A stretch of 64,000 nt of DNA from Citrobacter portucalensis (GTDB lineage: Bacteria; Pseudomonadota; Gammaproteobacteria; Enterobacterales; Enterobacteriaceae): assembly GCF_002042885.1 (NCBI RefSeq), contig NZ_MVFY01000009.1:154322-218321 (forward strand), written 5' to 3'. Position numbers and translations under genes: made by a program. The notes under the pieces were generated by a model. It was given only the letters and a program-made list of their open reading frames with translations, was not told where the DNA came from and searched no databases. Positions 26,479 to 36,632 of the stretch are shown here, in pieces. Numbering within the stretch: position 1 is the stretch's first letter; each line of letters begins with the position of its first letter.

Positions 26479-29091
26479 TCAGGCTAACGCTTTGTCAATC
26501 TTCTCGAACAGATCGCCGGAGAGATTCTCCAGACCTTTCAGCTGTTCCAGCGCCGCACGCATTTTCGCCTGACGTTTTGCATCATAACGTTTTAAGCGAA
26601 TCAGCGGCTCAATCAGACGTGACGCCACCTGCGGGTTACGACTATTAAGCTCAGTCAACATGTCGACCAGGAACTGATATCCACTACCATCTTCCGCATG
26701 GAATGCCGCCGGGTTGCTACCCGCAAAGGCACCGATCAGCGAACGAATTCGGTTCGGGTTACTCATACTGAAAGAGCGATGCTTCAGCAGGCCGCGTACC
26801 GTTTCCAGCACGTTTTTCGCCGGGCTGGTGGATTGCAGGATAAACCATTTGTCCATCACCAGACCGTCATGGTGCCACTTATCGTCATACTCCTGCATTA
26901 GCGCGTCGCGACAAGGCAGCTGCGCCGCCACTGCCGCGGATAGCGCCGCCAGCGCATCGGTCATATTGTTCGCTTCACGATACTGCTTGCTTACCAGCGT
27001 GTCAGCCAGATGGGTTTCGCCAAAGGCCAGGAAACGCAGGCAGGCATTGCGCAGCGTACGCTTGCCAATATCGGCATGCTCAACGCGGTACTCATCAAGA
27101 TGATTAGCGTTATAGATGGCGAGGAATTCATCTGCCAGCTCGGCCGCCAGCGTGCGGGTTAACGCTTCGCGTACTTCGGTTATCGCCACCGGATCGATGA
27201 TGTCGAACAGTTCGGCTATTTCATTTACTGAAGGCAGCGTCAGGATCTCTGCCGCCAGCGCCGGATCGATTTTCTCATCCAGTAAAATTGCGCGGAATGC
27301 ATCAGCCACGTGTACCGGCAGCGACAGCGGTTGTCCCTGCTGATGACGGGCAACGTTAAGCTTAATATAGGTCGCCAGCAGGCTTTGCGCCGCGTCCCAA
27401 CGAGAGAAATCGTTACGCGCATGACGCATCAGGAAGGTCAGTTGCTGATCGCTCCATTTGTATTCCAGTTTTACCGGCGCGGAGAATTCGCACAGCAGCG
27501 CCGGAACCGGCTGGAAGTAGACGTTATCGAAGACAAACGTCTGCTCTGCCTGGGTGACGTTGAGTACAGAATTCACCGGGTGCCCGCCTTTTTGTAGCGG
27601 GATCACTTTCCCTTCGTTGTCATACAACTCGAGGGCGAAAGGAATATGCAGCGGCTGTTTTTCGGCCTGATCCGGCGTGGCCGGCGTGCGCTGGCTGATC
27701 GTCAGCGTGTACTGCTCAGTTGACGGATTGTAGTCATCACGCACGGTCAGAATCGGCGTACCGGACTGACTGTACCAGCGGCGGAAATGGGAGAGATCAA
27801 CGTTAGAAGCATCTTCCATCGCCTGCACGAAATCATCACAGGTTGCAGCACTGCCGTCATGACGCTCAAAGTACAGTTGCATCCCTTTCTGGAAGTTAGC
27901 CTCACCGAGCAGGGTGTGGATCATACGGATGACTTCAGCGCCCTTTTCGTACACGGTCAGGGTATAGAAGTTGTTCATTTCGATGACCATATCCGGACGG
28001 ATAGGATGCGCCATTGGGCTGGCATCCTCGGCAAACTGCAGGCCACGCATGGTACGCACATTGCTGATCCGGTTTACCGCACGTGAGCCGAGATCGGAAC
28101 TGAACTCCTGATCGCGGAACACGGTTAACCCTTCTTTCAGGCTCAACTGGAACCAGTCGCGACAGGTCACGCGGTTGCCGGTCCAGTTGTGGAAATACTC
28201 ATGACCGATGACGCGCTCAATATCGAGGTAGTCTTTGTCGGTGGCGGTATCGGTACGTGCCAGCACATATTTGGAGTTAAAGATGTTCAGACCTTTATTC
28301 TCCATCGCGCCCATGTTGAAGAAATCCACAGCGACAATCATATAGATGTCGAGGTCATACTCGAGGCCAAAGCGCTCTTCATCCCATTTCATGGAGTTTT
28401 TCAGCGAGGTCATCGCCCACGGAGCGCGGTCAAGGTTGCCGCGATCGACGTACAGTTCCAGCGCTACTTCACGCCCGGAACGGGTAGTAAAGGTGTCGCG
28501 AAGAACGTCGAAATCGCCGGCTACCAGCGCAAACAGATAGCACGGTTTCGGGAACGGGTCCTGCCACTGTACCCAGTGACGACCATTTTCCAGTTCCCCC
28601 TGCGCCACACGGTTGCCGTTAGAGAGCAGGAACGGATATTGGGTTTTATCGGCGATAATTTTGGTGGTAAAACGCGCCAGGACATCAGGCCTGTCGAGAT
28701 ACCAGGTAATATGACGGAAACCTTCCGCTTCACACTGGGTGCACAGCGCGTCGCCGGACTTGTACAGTCCTTCCAGCGCGGTATTGGCCGCTGGGCTAAT
28801 TTCATTCACGATACGCAGCGTAAAACGTTCCGGCAGTTGACTAATGACCAGAGCGCCCTCTTCTTCTTTATACTCTGTCCACGGCTCGTCGTTCACGTGG
28901 ATCGACACCAGAGTCAGATCTTCGCCATTCAGGCGCAGAGGCGCATCAGGCGCGCCATGACGGACAGCCTGGCTCACTGCGGTGACCACGGTTTTTTCAG
29001 CATCCAGGTCAAAGGTCAAGTCAATATCAGTAATCTGGTAATCCGGCGCACGATAGTCGTGACGGTATTTGGCTTGTGGCTGTTGTGTCAT
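26479..29091 (-). CDS. pepN: Aminopeptidase N
   Basis: Zinc M1-family aminopeptidase of 870 residues, identical in length to E. coli, the main broad-specificity cytosolic aminopeptidase. The GAMEN substrate motif (GAMENKGLN, near 260-268) and the zinc site HEYFHNWTGNRV (His297, Glu298, His301) with the third ligand in LKEGLTVF are all present. Order: N-terminal beta domain, catalytic domain, small beta domain, C-terminal alpha-helical domain. It is convergent with ssuB and divergent from pncB. Confidence 0.98.
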   Translation of the reverse strand: MTQQPQAKYRHDYRAPDYQITDIDLTFDLDAEKTVVTAVSQAVRHGAPDAPLRLNGEDLTLVSIHVNDEPWTEYKEEEGALVISQLPERFTLRIVNEISPAANTALEGLYKSGDALCTQCEAEGFRHITWYLDRPDVLARFTTKIIADKTQYPFLLSNGNRVAQGELENGRHWVQWQDPFPKPCYLFALVAGDFDVLRDTFTTRSGREVALELYVDRGNLDRAPWAMTSLKNSMKWDEERFGLEYDLDIYMIVAVDFFNMGAMENKGLNIFNSKYVLARTDTATDKDYLDIERVIGHEYFHNWTGNRVTCRDWFQLSLKEGLTVFRDQEFSSDLGSRAVNRISNVRTMRGLQFAEDASPMAHPIRPDMVIEMNNFYTLTVYEKGAEVIRMIHTLLGEANFQKGMQLYFERHDGSAATCDDFVQAMEDASNVDLSHFRRWYSQSGTPILTVRDDYNPSTEQYTLTISQRTPATPDQAEKQPLHIPFALELYDNEGKVIPLQKGGHPVNSVLNVTQAEQTFVFDNVYFQPVPALLCEFSAPVKLEYKWSDQQLTFLMRHARNDFSRWDAAQSLLATYIKLNVARHQQGQPLSLPVHVADAFRAILLDEKIDPALAAEILTLPSVNEIAELFDIIDPVAITEVREALTRTLAAELADEFLAIYNANHLDEYRVEHADIGKRTLRNACLRFLAFGETHLADTLVSKQYREANNMTDALAALSAAVAAQLPCRDALMQEYDDKWHHDGLVMDKWFILQSTSPAKNVLETVRGLLKHRSFSMSNPNRIRSLIGAFAGSNPAAFHAEDGSGYQFLVDMLTELNSRNPQVASRLIEPLIRLKRYDAKRQAKMRAALEQLKGLENLSGDLFEKIDKALA

Positions 29092-29310
29092 AAAAAAACC
29101 TTTAGCATCTTTAATAGAGTCTCGGCTTCAGTCTATTCCTGTTGCGTAAATCGCGCTACGCAGAATGTTCATCTTTTCAGGCACAAACACCCTTTTTGCT
29201 ACATTTTTATAACACGCGGCACGAAATGCCCTCGACCAGAAAGACAGCTTATGGTGTGATCGGGGTTCAATAAATCGCTAAACAGGGTATACTCCAGCGG
29301 TTTTCTTAGT

Positions 29311-29328
29311 TGTTTATTGTACTAAACG
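29311..29328 (+). promoter_or_regulatory. NadR box of pncB
   Basis: TGTTTATTGTACTAAACG fits the NadR repressor consensus TGTTTA-N6-TAAACA with one mismatch. It lies 29 bp before the pncB start, in promoter position. It predicts NAD-dependent repression of nicotinate salvage. Confidence 0.9.
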
Positions 29329-29357
29329 CTCCCGTGAGAGGATGCTACTGCGCACCT

Positions 29358-30560
29358 ATGACACAATTCGCTTCTCCTGTTCTGCACTCGCTGCTGGATA
29401 CAGACGCTTATAAGTTGCATATGCAGCAAGCCGTTTTTCACCACTACTATGATGTACAAGTAGCGGCTGAATTTCGTTGCCGTGGCGATGACCTGCTCGG
29501 TATTTATGCCGATTCTATTCGTGAGCAGGTGAATGCTATGCAGCACCTGCGACTGCAGGAGGATGAGTACCAGTGGCTCTCCGGCCTGCCTTTCTTTAAA
29601 GCTGATTACCTCACCTGGTTACGTGATTTCCGCTATAACCCGGAACAGGTTTGCGTCACCAATGATAACGGCAAGCTAAACATCCGCTTAACCGGTCCGT
29701 GGCGTGAAGTGATCATGTGGGAAGTCCCGCTGTTAGCTGTGATTAGCGAACTGGTACACCGTTACCGTTCACCTGAATCAGGCGTCCCGCAGGCACTCGA
29801 TGAGCTGGAAAGCAAACTAGTAGAATTCTCTGCTTTAACGAAAGATGTCGATATGTCCCGCTTCCATTTGATGGATTTCGGTACGCGTCGTCGTTTTTCG
29901 CGCGAAGTACAGCAGGCTATCGTTAAACGCCTGCAGCTAGAGCCCTGGTTTGTCGGCACCAGTAACTACGATCTGGCCCGCCGCCTGTCATTAACCCCAA
30001 TGGGTACGCAGGCGCATGAGTGGTTCCAGGCTCATCAGCAAATCAGTCCAGAACTTGCCACCAGCCAGCGCGTAGCCCTGGCAGCCTGGTTAAATGAATA
30101 CCCTGATCAACTCGGCATTGCATTGACCGATTGCATTACCATGGACGCATTTTTACGCGACTTTGGCGTTGAGTTTGCTACCCGCTATCAGGGTCTACGC
30201 CATGACTCAGGCGATCCGGTGGAATGGGGTGAAAAAGCCATCGCCCATTATGAAAAACTGGGTATTGATCCGCTAAGCAAAACGCTGGTCTTCTCAGATA
30301 ATCTCGATCTGAAAAAAGCGATTGAACTCTACCGCCACTTCTCTTCCCGTGTACAGTTGAGTTTTGGTATTGGGACACGGCTAACATGCGACATTCCGCA
30401 GGTTAAGCCACTCAATATTGTGATCAAGCTGGTGGAATGTAACGGCAAACCGGTGGCGAAGTTATCTGACAGCCCGGGTAAAACCATCTGCCACGATAAA
30501 GCATTTGTTCGTGCACTGCGCAAAGCCTTCGATCTCCCGCATATCAAAAAAGCCAGTTAA
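29358..30560 (+). CDS. pncB: Nicotinate phosphoribosyltransferase
   Basis: Joins nicotinate and PRPP to give nicotinate mononucleotide in NAD salvage. It has 400 residues from [13 protein letters not shown]. coli length. Family segments [14 protein letters not shown] at the N-terminus and the [14 protein letters not shown] phosphate-binding region are intact. The frame is open 16 codons upstream across the NadR box; that segment is regulatory. It is divergent from pepN and precedes asnS in the same direction. Confidence 0.97.
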   Translation: MTQFASPVLHSLLDTDAYKLHMQQAVFHHYYDVQVAAEFRCRGDDLLGIYADSIREQVNAMQHLRLQEDEYQWLSGLPFFKADYLTWLRDFRYNPEQVCVTNDNGKLNIRLTGPWREVIMWEVPLLAVISELVHRYRSPESGVPQALDELESKLVEFSALTKDVDMSRFHLMDFGTRRRFSREVQQAIVKRLQLEPWFVGTSNYDLARRLSLTPMGTQAHEWFQAHQQISPELATSQRVALAAWLNEYPDQLGIALTDCITMDAFLRDFGVEFATRYQGLRHDSGDPVEWGEKAIAHYEKLGIDPLSKTLVFSDNLDLKKAIELYRHFSSRVQLSFGIGTRLTCDIPQVKPLNIVIKLVECNGKPVAKLSDSPGKTICHDKAFVRALRKAFDLPHIKKAS

Positions 30561-30567
30561 GCCTTCC

Positions 30568-30592
30568 AGGGAGCCATTTTGGCTCCCTTTTT
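30568..30592 (+). terminator. pncB terminator
   Basis: AGGGAGCC-ATTTT-GGCTCCCT stem followed by TTTT, immediately after the pncB stop. Confidence 0.93.
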
Positions 30593-30726
30593 CGCGTTTA
30601 TTTCCGAAATCTTTCACTCCAGCTACGAATTCTGCTTGTCTGATTGCAGATGCCAGGTAACATAGGTATCCCCCCATTACGGGTGGACATGTGTTTATAT
30701 ATCCGACTATTAACAGAGAGAATATT

Positions 30727-32127
30727 ATGAGCGTTGTGCCTGTAGCCGACGTACTCCAGGGCCGCGTAGCCGTTGACAGCGAAGTCACCGTGCGCGGATG
30801 GGTGCGTACCCGCCGAGATTCAAAAGCTGGCATCTCCTTCCTCGCCGTTTATGACGGTTCCTGCTTTGATCCTGTACAGGCCGTCATCAATAATTCTCTG
30901 CCCAATTACAATCAGGACGTACTGCGCCTGACGACGGGTTGTTCAGTTATCGTAACGGGTAAAGTCGTTGCATCTCCTGGACAAGGACAGAGCTTTGAAA
31001 TTCAGGCCACTGAGGTTGAAGTAACGGGCTGGGTTGAAGATCCTGACACTTACCCAATGGCAGCTAAGCGTCACAGCATTGAGTATCTGCGTGAAGTGGC
31101 GCACATGCGTCCGCGTACCAACATGATTGGTGCGGTAGCGCGTGTACGTCATACGCTGGCGCAAGCTCTGCATCGTTTCTTCCACGAGCAGGGTTTCTTT
31201 TGGGTATCGACTCCGTTGATCACCGCTTCCGATACGGAAGGTGCCGGTGAAATGTTCCGTGTTTCTACGCTGGATCTGGAAAACCTGCCGCGTAACGATC
31301 AGGGCAAAGTCGATTTCGACAAAGACTTCTTTGGTAAAGAAGCCTTCCTGACCGTTTCCGGTCAGCTGAACGGTGAAACCTACGCCTGCGCCCTGTCTAA
31401 AATTTATACTTTTGGCCCGACATTCCGTGCAGAAAACTCTAACACCAGTCGTCACCTGGCAGAGTTCTGGATGCTGGAACCAGAAGTGGCTTTTGCTGAC
31501 CTGAATGATGTTGCAGGCCTGGCTGAAGCGATGCTGAAGTACGCGTTTAAAGCCGTACTGGCAGAGCGTGCGGATGATATGAAATTCTTCGCTGAACGTG
31601 TCGATAAGGACGCGATTTCACGCCTGGAACGTTTCATTGACGCTGACTTCGCGCAGGTGGATTACACTGACGCGGTAAGCATTCTGGAAAAATGCGGTAA
31701 ACAGTTCGAAAACCCGGTTTACTGGGGTGTGGATCTGTCTTCTGAGCATGAACGTTACCTTGCTGAAGAGCACTTTAAAGCGCCGGTGGTAGTGAAAAAC
31801 TACCCGAAAGATATCAAAGCGTTTTATATGCGCCTTAACGAAGACGGTAAAACCGTTGCTGCAATGGACGTACTGGCCCCGGGAATCGGTGAAATCATCG
31901 GTGGTTCTCAGCGTGAAGAGCGCCTGGACGTGCTGGATGCCCGTATGCTGGAAATGGGTCTGAACAAAGAGGATTACTGGTGGTATCGCGACCTGCGTCG
32001 CTACGGTACCGTTCCGCATTCCGGCTTCGGATTGGGCTTCGAGCGTCTGATCGCTTACGTCACCGGCGTACAGAACGTCCGTGATGTTATTCCGTTCCCG
32101 CGTACTCCACGTAACGCCACCTTCTAA
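30727..32127 (+). CDS. asnS: Asparaginyl-tRNA synthetase
   Basis: Class II aminoacyl-tRNA synthetase charging tRNA-Asn. It has 466 residues as in E. coli. An N-terminal OB-fold anticodon-binding domain (about 1-110) precedes the catalytic domain with motif 2 ([21 protein letters not shown]) and motif 3 ([12 protein letters not shown]). The start [11 protein letters not shown] lies behind AGAGAGAATATT; a 12-codon upstream extension is noncoding. It is transcribed alone between two terminators. Confidence 0.98.
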   Translation: MSVVPVADVLQGRVAVDSEVTVRGWVRTRRDSKAGISFLAVYDGSCFDPVQAVINNSLPNYNQDVLRLTTGCSVIVTGKVVASPGQGQSFEIQATEVEVTGWVEDPDTYPMAAKRHSIEYLREVAHMRPRTNMIGAVARVRHTLAQALHRFFHEQGFFWVSTPLITASDTEGAGEMFRVSTLDLENLPRNDQGKVDFDKDFFGKEAFLTVSGQLNGETYACALSKIYTFGPTFRAENSNTSRHLAEFWMLEPEVAFADLNDVAGLAEAMLKYAFKAVLAERADDMKFFAERVDKDAISRLERFIDADFAQVDYTDAVSILEKCGKQFENPVYWGVDLSSEHERYLAEEHFKAPVVVKNYPKDIKAFYMRLNEDGKTVAAMDVLAPGIGEIIGGSQREERLDVLDARMLEMGLNKEDYWWYRDLRRYGTVPHSGFGLGFERLIAYVTGVQNVRDVIPFPRTPRNATF

Positions 32128-32144
32128 ACGTGCGTTATTGTTTC

Positions 32145-32170
32145 AAAGGCCAGCATTGCTGGCCTTTTTT
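32145..32170 (+). terminator. asnS terminator
   Basis: AAAGGCCAGC-ATT-GCTGGCCTTT stem running into a T tract, 18 bp after the asnS stop. Confidence 0.93.
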
Positions 32171-32727
32171 ATACCCTTTTCGTGCTATCTGGATACCCAT
32201 CTCACGTTAAACACAACCTTTCAATCCCCTCCACCTGTTACGTAATATTTCATCGCAATACATTTGCACAAAAAATAATCAGCAATTTTATTGTGGATTA
32301 GCATTTTCTGATTAAATAGTACATTTTTTAACCTCTCGCACGGCATTCCAGACGTCCAAAAATCGTTACCTGTAAAATCCGAACTTTCCGGTATAACGGA
32401 TAAAAAATGACCTTAGCAAAATTAAACATAAGAAAATCATATAAATAGAAATAAAAACGAGAATCTTAAGCGCAGGGGCATTCGAAGTTTGACGCTGTTC
32501 ACAAAGTTGCACAAAAATAACATATTGTTACACATTTTTTCTTTTTGAAACTAAATCTTTATATTTGTAGCACTTTGACGGTAGCGAAACGGTAGTTTGA
32601 ATGGAAAGATGCCTGTCAGACACATAAAGACACCAAACTCTCATCAATAGTTCCGTAAATTTTGATTGACGGAATTTATTGGCGGCAGTGGCAGGTGTCA
32701 TATAAAAACCGATGAGGGTAATAAATA
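32171..32727 (+). promoter_or_regulatory. ompF regulatory region and leader
   Basis: About 550 bp of A+T-rich DNA without a convincing gene; a 13-codon frame at 32407-32448 is the only small ORF of note. The inferred ompF -10 is AAAGAT (32605-32610). OmpR sites F1-F3 are expected across about 32515-32580, where TTACACATTTTTTCTTTTTG and the GAAAC direct repeats lie. The distal F4 repressor site is expected near 32237-32267 (GTTACGTAATATTTCAT). The roughly 110-nt leader is the target of MicF; GAGGG precedes the start. Site limits are inferred from E. coli. Confidence 0.75.
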
Positions 32728-33804
32728 ATGATGAAGCGCAATATTCTGGCAGTGGTTATCCCTGCTCTGCTGGTAGCCGGGGCAGCTAACGCTGCAGAAG
32801 TTTATAACAAAGATGGCAACAAGCTGGATGTATACGGTAAAACCGTAGGTCTGCACTATTTTTCTGATAACGCTGGCAACGATGGCGATCAGACTTATGC
32901 CCGTCTTGGTTTCAAAGGGGAAACTCAGATTAATTCCGATCTGTCCGGTTACGGTCAGTGGGAATACAACTTTGCCGGTAATAACTCTGAAGGCGGCAGT
33001 GACGCTCAGAACGGCAACAAAACCCGTCTGGCATTTGCTGGTCTGAAATATGCCGATCTGGGCTCTTTCGACTACGGTCGTAACTACGGTATCGTTTACG
33101 ATGCACTGGGTTACACCGATATGCTGCCAGAATTTGGTGGTGATACCGCATACAGCGACAACTTCTTCGTTGGCCGTGTGGGTGGTGTTGCAACCTACCG
33201 TAACTCTAACTTCTTCGGTCTGGTTGACGGCCTGAACTTCGGTATCCAGTATCTGGGTAAAAACGAGCGTGATGGCAATACCGGTCGTTCTAACGGTGAC
33301 GGCGTTGGCGGTTCTGTAAGCTACGAAATGGATGGCTTCGGTATCGTCGGTGCATACGGCGCTGCTGACCGCACCAACGCGCAGGAAAACTCTTTCTACG
33401 GCAACGGCGGCAAAAAAGCTGAGCAGTGGGCAACTGGCGTTAAATACGATGCTAACAACATCTACCTGGCAGCGAACTACGGTGAAACCCGTAACGCAAC
33501 TCGCATCTCAGGTGCCGGAAACAGTGGCTTCGCCAACAAAACTGAAGATTTCTTTGTTGTCGCTCAGTACCAGTTCGATTTCGGTCTGCGTCCATCCCTC
33601 TCCTACAACAAATCTAAAGCGAAAGACGTAGAAGGCGTGGGTAACGAAGATCTGGTTGACTACATTGAAGTAGGCGCTACCTACTACTTCAACAAAAACA
33701 TGTCCACCTATGTTGACTACCAGATCAACCAGATCGACTCTGATAACAAACTGGGCGTGAACTCTGACGACACCGTAGCAGTCGGTATCGTTTACCAGTT
33801 CTAA
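32728..33804 (+). CDS. ompF: Outer membrane porin OmpF
   Basis: Trimeric 16-stranded general porin, 358 residues (E. coli 362). A 22-residue signal peptide ends GAANA before [10 protein letters not shown]. The constriction loop L3 with PEFGGD and the C-terminal Phe (GIVYQF) needed for BAM recognition are present. It differs from E. coli in outer loops, for example the YGNGGKK and [11 protein letters not shown] segments. Two adjacent Met codons open the frame, as in E. coli. An OmpC identity is less likely given the asnS-ompF-aspC context and signal peptide. Confidence 0.95.
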   Translation: MMKRNILAVVIPALLVAGAANAAEVYNKDGNKLDVYGKTVGLHYFSDNAGNDGDQTYARLGFKGETQINSDLSGYGQWEYNFAGNNSEGGSDAQNGNKTRLAFAGLKYADLGSFDYGRNYGIVYDALGYTDMLPEFGGDTAYSDNFFVGRVGGVATYRNSNFFGLVDGLNFGIQYLGKNERDGNTGRSNGDGVGGSVSYEMDGFGIVGAYGAADRTNAQENSFYGNGGKKAEQWATGVKYDANNIYLAANYGETRNATRISGAGNSGFANKTEDFFVVAQYQFDFGLRPSLSYNKSKAKDVEGVGNEDLVDYIEVGATYYFNKNMSTYVDYQINQIDSDNKLGVNSDDTVAVGIVYQF

Positions 33805-33831
33805 TAGCAGACCTCTTTGTTAAATGCCTAT

Positions 33832-33858
33832 AAAACAGGACTTCGGTCCTGTTTTTTT
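33832..33858 (+). terminator. ompF terminator
   Basis: AAAACAGGAC-TTCG-GTCCTGTTTT with a UUCG tetraloop and a T run, 27 bp after the ompF stop. Confidence 0.95.
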
Positions 33859-33987
33859 ATATCTGCTAGCGAATTCTTGCGTCTTAAAAAAACACCTCAG
33901 CTTTTCGTCAGTAACGGTTGGCATTTTGTAAATCTACCGTTAACCTGATAGCGGACTTCCCTTCTGTAATCACTATGGAACCTCGTC

Positions 33988-35178
33988 ATGTTTGAGAACA
34001 TTACCGCCGCTCCTGCCGACCCCATTTTGGGTCTGGCTGATTTGTTTCGTGCCGATGACCGCCCTGGAAAAATAAACCTCGGGATCGGTGTATATAAAGA
34101 TGAGACAGGCAAAACGCCGGTGCTGACCAGCGTTAAAAAAGCCGAGCAATATATACTGGAAAATGAAACCACCAAAAATTACCTTGGCATTGACGGTATT
34201 CCAGAGTTTGGTCGCTGCACTCAGGAATTACTGTTTGGTAAAGAAAGTTCGCTGATCAACGACAAACGCGCACGTACAGCACAGACCCCTGGCGGCACTG
34301 GTGCACTGCGTGTGGCAGCTGATTTCCTGGCAAAAAATACGTCGGCTAAACGCGTATGGGTGAGCAATCCAAGCTGGCCGAACCATAAGAGCGTCTTTAA
34401 CTCTGCAGGCCTGGAAGTTTGTGAATACAACTATTACGATGCAGCAAACCACTCGTTAGATTTTGATGCGCTGCTGGCAAGCCTCAGCGAAGCGCAGGCT
34501 GGCGACGTGGTGCTATTCCACGGCTGCTGCCATAACCCTACCGGCATCGATCCTACGCTGGAACAGTGGCAAACGCTGGCTCAGATGTCTGTCGAAAAAG
34601 GTTGGTTACCGCTGTTCGACTTCGCATACCAGGGTTTTGCCCGTGGCCTGGAAGAAGATGCAGAAGGTCTGCGCGCATTTGCGGCTCTGCACAAAGAGCT
34701 GATCGTTGCCAGCTCCTACTCCAAGAACTTTGGACTGTACAATGAGCGTGTAGGCGCCTGTACGCTGGTTGCTGCCGATACTGAAACCGTTGACCGTGCG
34801 TTCAGCCAGATGAAATCAGCCATTCGCGCTAACTATTCCAACCCACCAGCACACGGTGCATCCGTAGTGGCCACGATTCTGAGCAACGATGCGCTGCGTG
34901 CCATCTGGGAACAGGAACTGACTGATATGCGCCAGCGCATTCAGCGCATGCGTCTACTGTTCGTGAATACGCTGCAGGAGAAAGGTGCAAACCGCGACTT
35001 CAGCTTTATCATCAAACAGAACGGCATGTTCTCATTCAGCGGCCTGACCAAAGAACAGGTTCTGCGTCTGCGTGAAGAATTTGGCGTCTATGCCGTCGCT
35101 TCCGGACGCGTAAACGTGGCAGGAATGACGCCAGATAATATGGCGCCGCTGTGCGAAGCGATTGTCGCAGTACTGTAA
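33988..35178 (+). CDS. aspC: Aspartate aminotransferase
   Basis: PLP-dependent transaminase interconverting aspartate/2-oxoglutarate and oxaloacetate/glutamate; it also acts on aromatic amino acids. It has 396 residues, E. coli length. The PLP Lys is in [15 protein letters not shown] (Lys246), and the pyridine-binding Asp-Tyr region is [10 protein letters not shown]. The start [12 protein letters not shown] is conserved. It has its own promoter gap after ompF and a terminator downstream. Confidence 0.98.
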   Translation: MFENITAAPADPILGLADLFRADDRPGKINLGIGVYKDETGKTPVLTSVKKAEQYILENETTKNYLGIDGIPEFGRCTQELLFGKESSLINDKRARTAQTPGGTGALRVAADFLAKNTSAKRVWVSNPSWPNHKSVFNSAGLEVCEYNYYDAANHSLDFDALLASLSEAQAGDVVLFHGCCHNPTGIDPTLEQWQTLAQMSVEKGWLPLFDFAYQGFARGLEEDAEGLRAFAALHKELIVASSYSKNFGLYNERVGACTLVAADTETVDRAFSQMKSAIRANYSNPPAHGASVVATILSNDALRAIWEQELTDMRQRIQRMRLLFVNTLQEKGANRDFSFIIKQNGMFSFSGLTKEQVLRLREEFGVYAVASGRVNVAGMTPDNMAPLCEAIVAVL

Positions 35179-35190
35179 TCTATCGCGCAC

Positions 35191-35216
35191 AAAAAAGGCC
35201 GCAATAGCGGCCTTTT
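35191..35216 (+). terminator. aspC terminator (faces gloC)
   Basis: AAAAGGCCGC-AATA-GCGGCCTTTT stem between convergent aspC and gloC. A tracts on the left and T tracts on the right suggest function in both directions. Confidence 0.9.
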
Positions 35217-35230
35217 GTTTATCTGAGATA

Positions 35231-35878
35231 TTACCAGACAGGCATTTCATCCTGCAGGAACGGGTTATGTAGCCGTTCGTTACCCAGCGTAGAAAGTGGG
35301 CCGTGACCCGGAATAAACGTCACATCATCGCCCAACGGCAAAAGTTTACGTTTAATCGAATCGATCAGTTGGCTATGATCTCCGCGAGGAAAATCGCTGC
35401 GCCCTACGCCGCCTTTGAAAATCACATCACCAGAAATCAGTAATTTTGATTGCTCATCAAAGAAGACCACATGTCCCGGTGTATGACCCGGACAATGCAG
35501 AACCTGTAACGTCACGTTGCCAACGCTTATCCGGTCACCTTCATTCAACCAGCGATCGGGCGTCAGCGGCTCACAATCTCCCAGGCCAAACATGCGGCTC
35601 TGAGCAGGGAGTCCCTGTAACCAGAACTCATCTTCTTTTTCCGGGCCAATAACCGGTACACCATAATGCTGTGCCAGTTCAGCCGCCGCTCCAACATGGT
35701 CAAGATGACCGTGAGTAAGCAGGATCTGCATTAGCGTCAGACCGCTGGCATCCACTTCCTGTTTGATTTTCTCGGCATCGCCGCCGGGATCGACCAGCGC
35801 GGCCAGACGAGTTTGCTCACACCAGATTAACGAGCAGTTCTGGGCGAAGGCAGTGACCGGAATAATACGATAGTTCAT
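35231..35878 (-). CDS. gloC: Type II hydroxyacylglutathione hydrolase GloC
   Basis: Glyoxalase II of the metallo-beta-lactamase fold (formerly YcbL), which hydrolyses S-lactoylglutathione in methylglyoxal detoxification. It has 215 residues. The metal-binding THGHLDH motif (55-61) and further ligands in [16 protein letters not shown] and FIPGHGP are present. It may share a transcript with upstream mepK, 28 bp away. mgsA, which makes methylglyoxal, is in the same window. Confidence 0.95.
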   Translation of the reverse strand: MNYRIIPVTAFAQNCSLIWCEQTRLAALVDPGGDAEKIKQEVDASGLTLMQILLTHGHLDHVGAAAELAQHYGVPVIGPEKEDEFWLQGLPAQSRMFGLGDCEPLTPDRWLNEGDRISVGNVTLQVLHCPGHTPGHVVFFDEQSKLLISGDVIFKGGVGRSDFPRGDHSQLIDSIKRKLLPLGDDVTFIPGHGPLSTLGNERLHNPFLQDEMPVW

Positions 35879-35906
35879 ACAGCTCCTGTTTCATTAAGCT
35901 TATGGA

Positions 35907-36455
35907 TCACCAGTGCCGTGCAGGGCCGGTGTCAATATGCACAAAGTTACTGCTGGGGTAGTATCCTACACCACCTGCGCGCATAGATAACGCAGCTTTG
36001 CGAATATTACTTAATGCGATGCCTTCAATATGGAAATCCATGGCCTGACCTTTAGTGTGGTAGCTTTTCTTGGCCACACCACGGCTACGTGCACGGAGTT
36101 CATTATTGGTATCGATAGAGCGATAGCCTGAGATCAGCTGTACGGGTTTACGCGTGCCCAGCAGGCCCTGCAGACGGAAGAGTTGATCAAACAGTCCCGG
36201 GTCAATGGATTTCACTTTATTGGCCCGAAAATCACGGAAAAAGTGGTTAAGTTTTGCTAATTCGTCCTGAATATAGCCCCTGCCATCAAAAAACTCTGCT
36301 TTTATTGACTCACCGGTATGCAGGTTATTCAGAGTCAATATACGCGGACGTGGGGTAGAGAGTGTTGCAAACGCAGGCGTAGGCAAGATGGCAGCGCCGA
36401 GGGCAATACCACCAAGCGCCAGCAGTTTGCGGCGATTAGCGTCAAATTTGTCCAT
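35907..36455 (-). CDS. mepK: Murein endopeptidase MepK (YcbK), Tat-exported
   Basis: DUF882/M15-type zinc peptidase of 182 residues. In E. coli it cleaves the 3-3 (mDap-mDap) cross-links made by L,D-transpeptidases. A twin-arginine signal (ANRRKLLALGG) with hydrophobic core ends near PTPAFA (residue 30). The M15A-like metal motif is visible in SYHTKGQAMDFHI and NFVHIDTG. It lies next to ldtD, which makes the substrate cross-links, so maker and cutter of 3-3 links are neighbours. Confidence 0.95.
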   Translation of the reverse strand: MDKFDANRRKLLALGGIALGAAILPTPAFATLSTPRPRILTLNNLHTGESIKAEFFDGRGYIQDELAKLNHFFRDFRANKVKSIDPGLFDQLFRLQGLLGTRKPVQLISGYRSIDTNNELRARSRGVAKKSYHTKGQAMDFHIEGIALSNIRKAALSMRAGGVGYYPSSNFVHIDTGPARHW

Positions 36456-36632
36456 GGTATTAAGGTCTACAAGGTCAATGTTATCGTATGTATGCTCTAG
36501 CGCACGCGGGAAACCTTATCTGGCTAAGTAGTCCACGTCAAGGCTCCCAACCCCAGGAAATACGGGGCTCACAGCCATTTTGCCCCGTTTCCAGCATAAC
36601 TTACGACAATCATTTTCCTCGAACTGCTTCAT

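Noticed and set aside
28189..29259. 356-codon frame opposite pepN
   Set aside because: It is an antisense shadow of the highly conserved PepN coding sequence, with no recognisable domain.
32407..32448. 13-codon frame (MTLAKLNIRKSYK) in the ompF upstream region
   Set aside because: Very short, A+T-driven, with no convincing ribosome-binding site. A leader peptide could not be supported.
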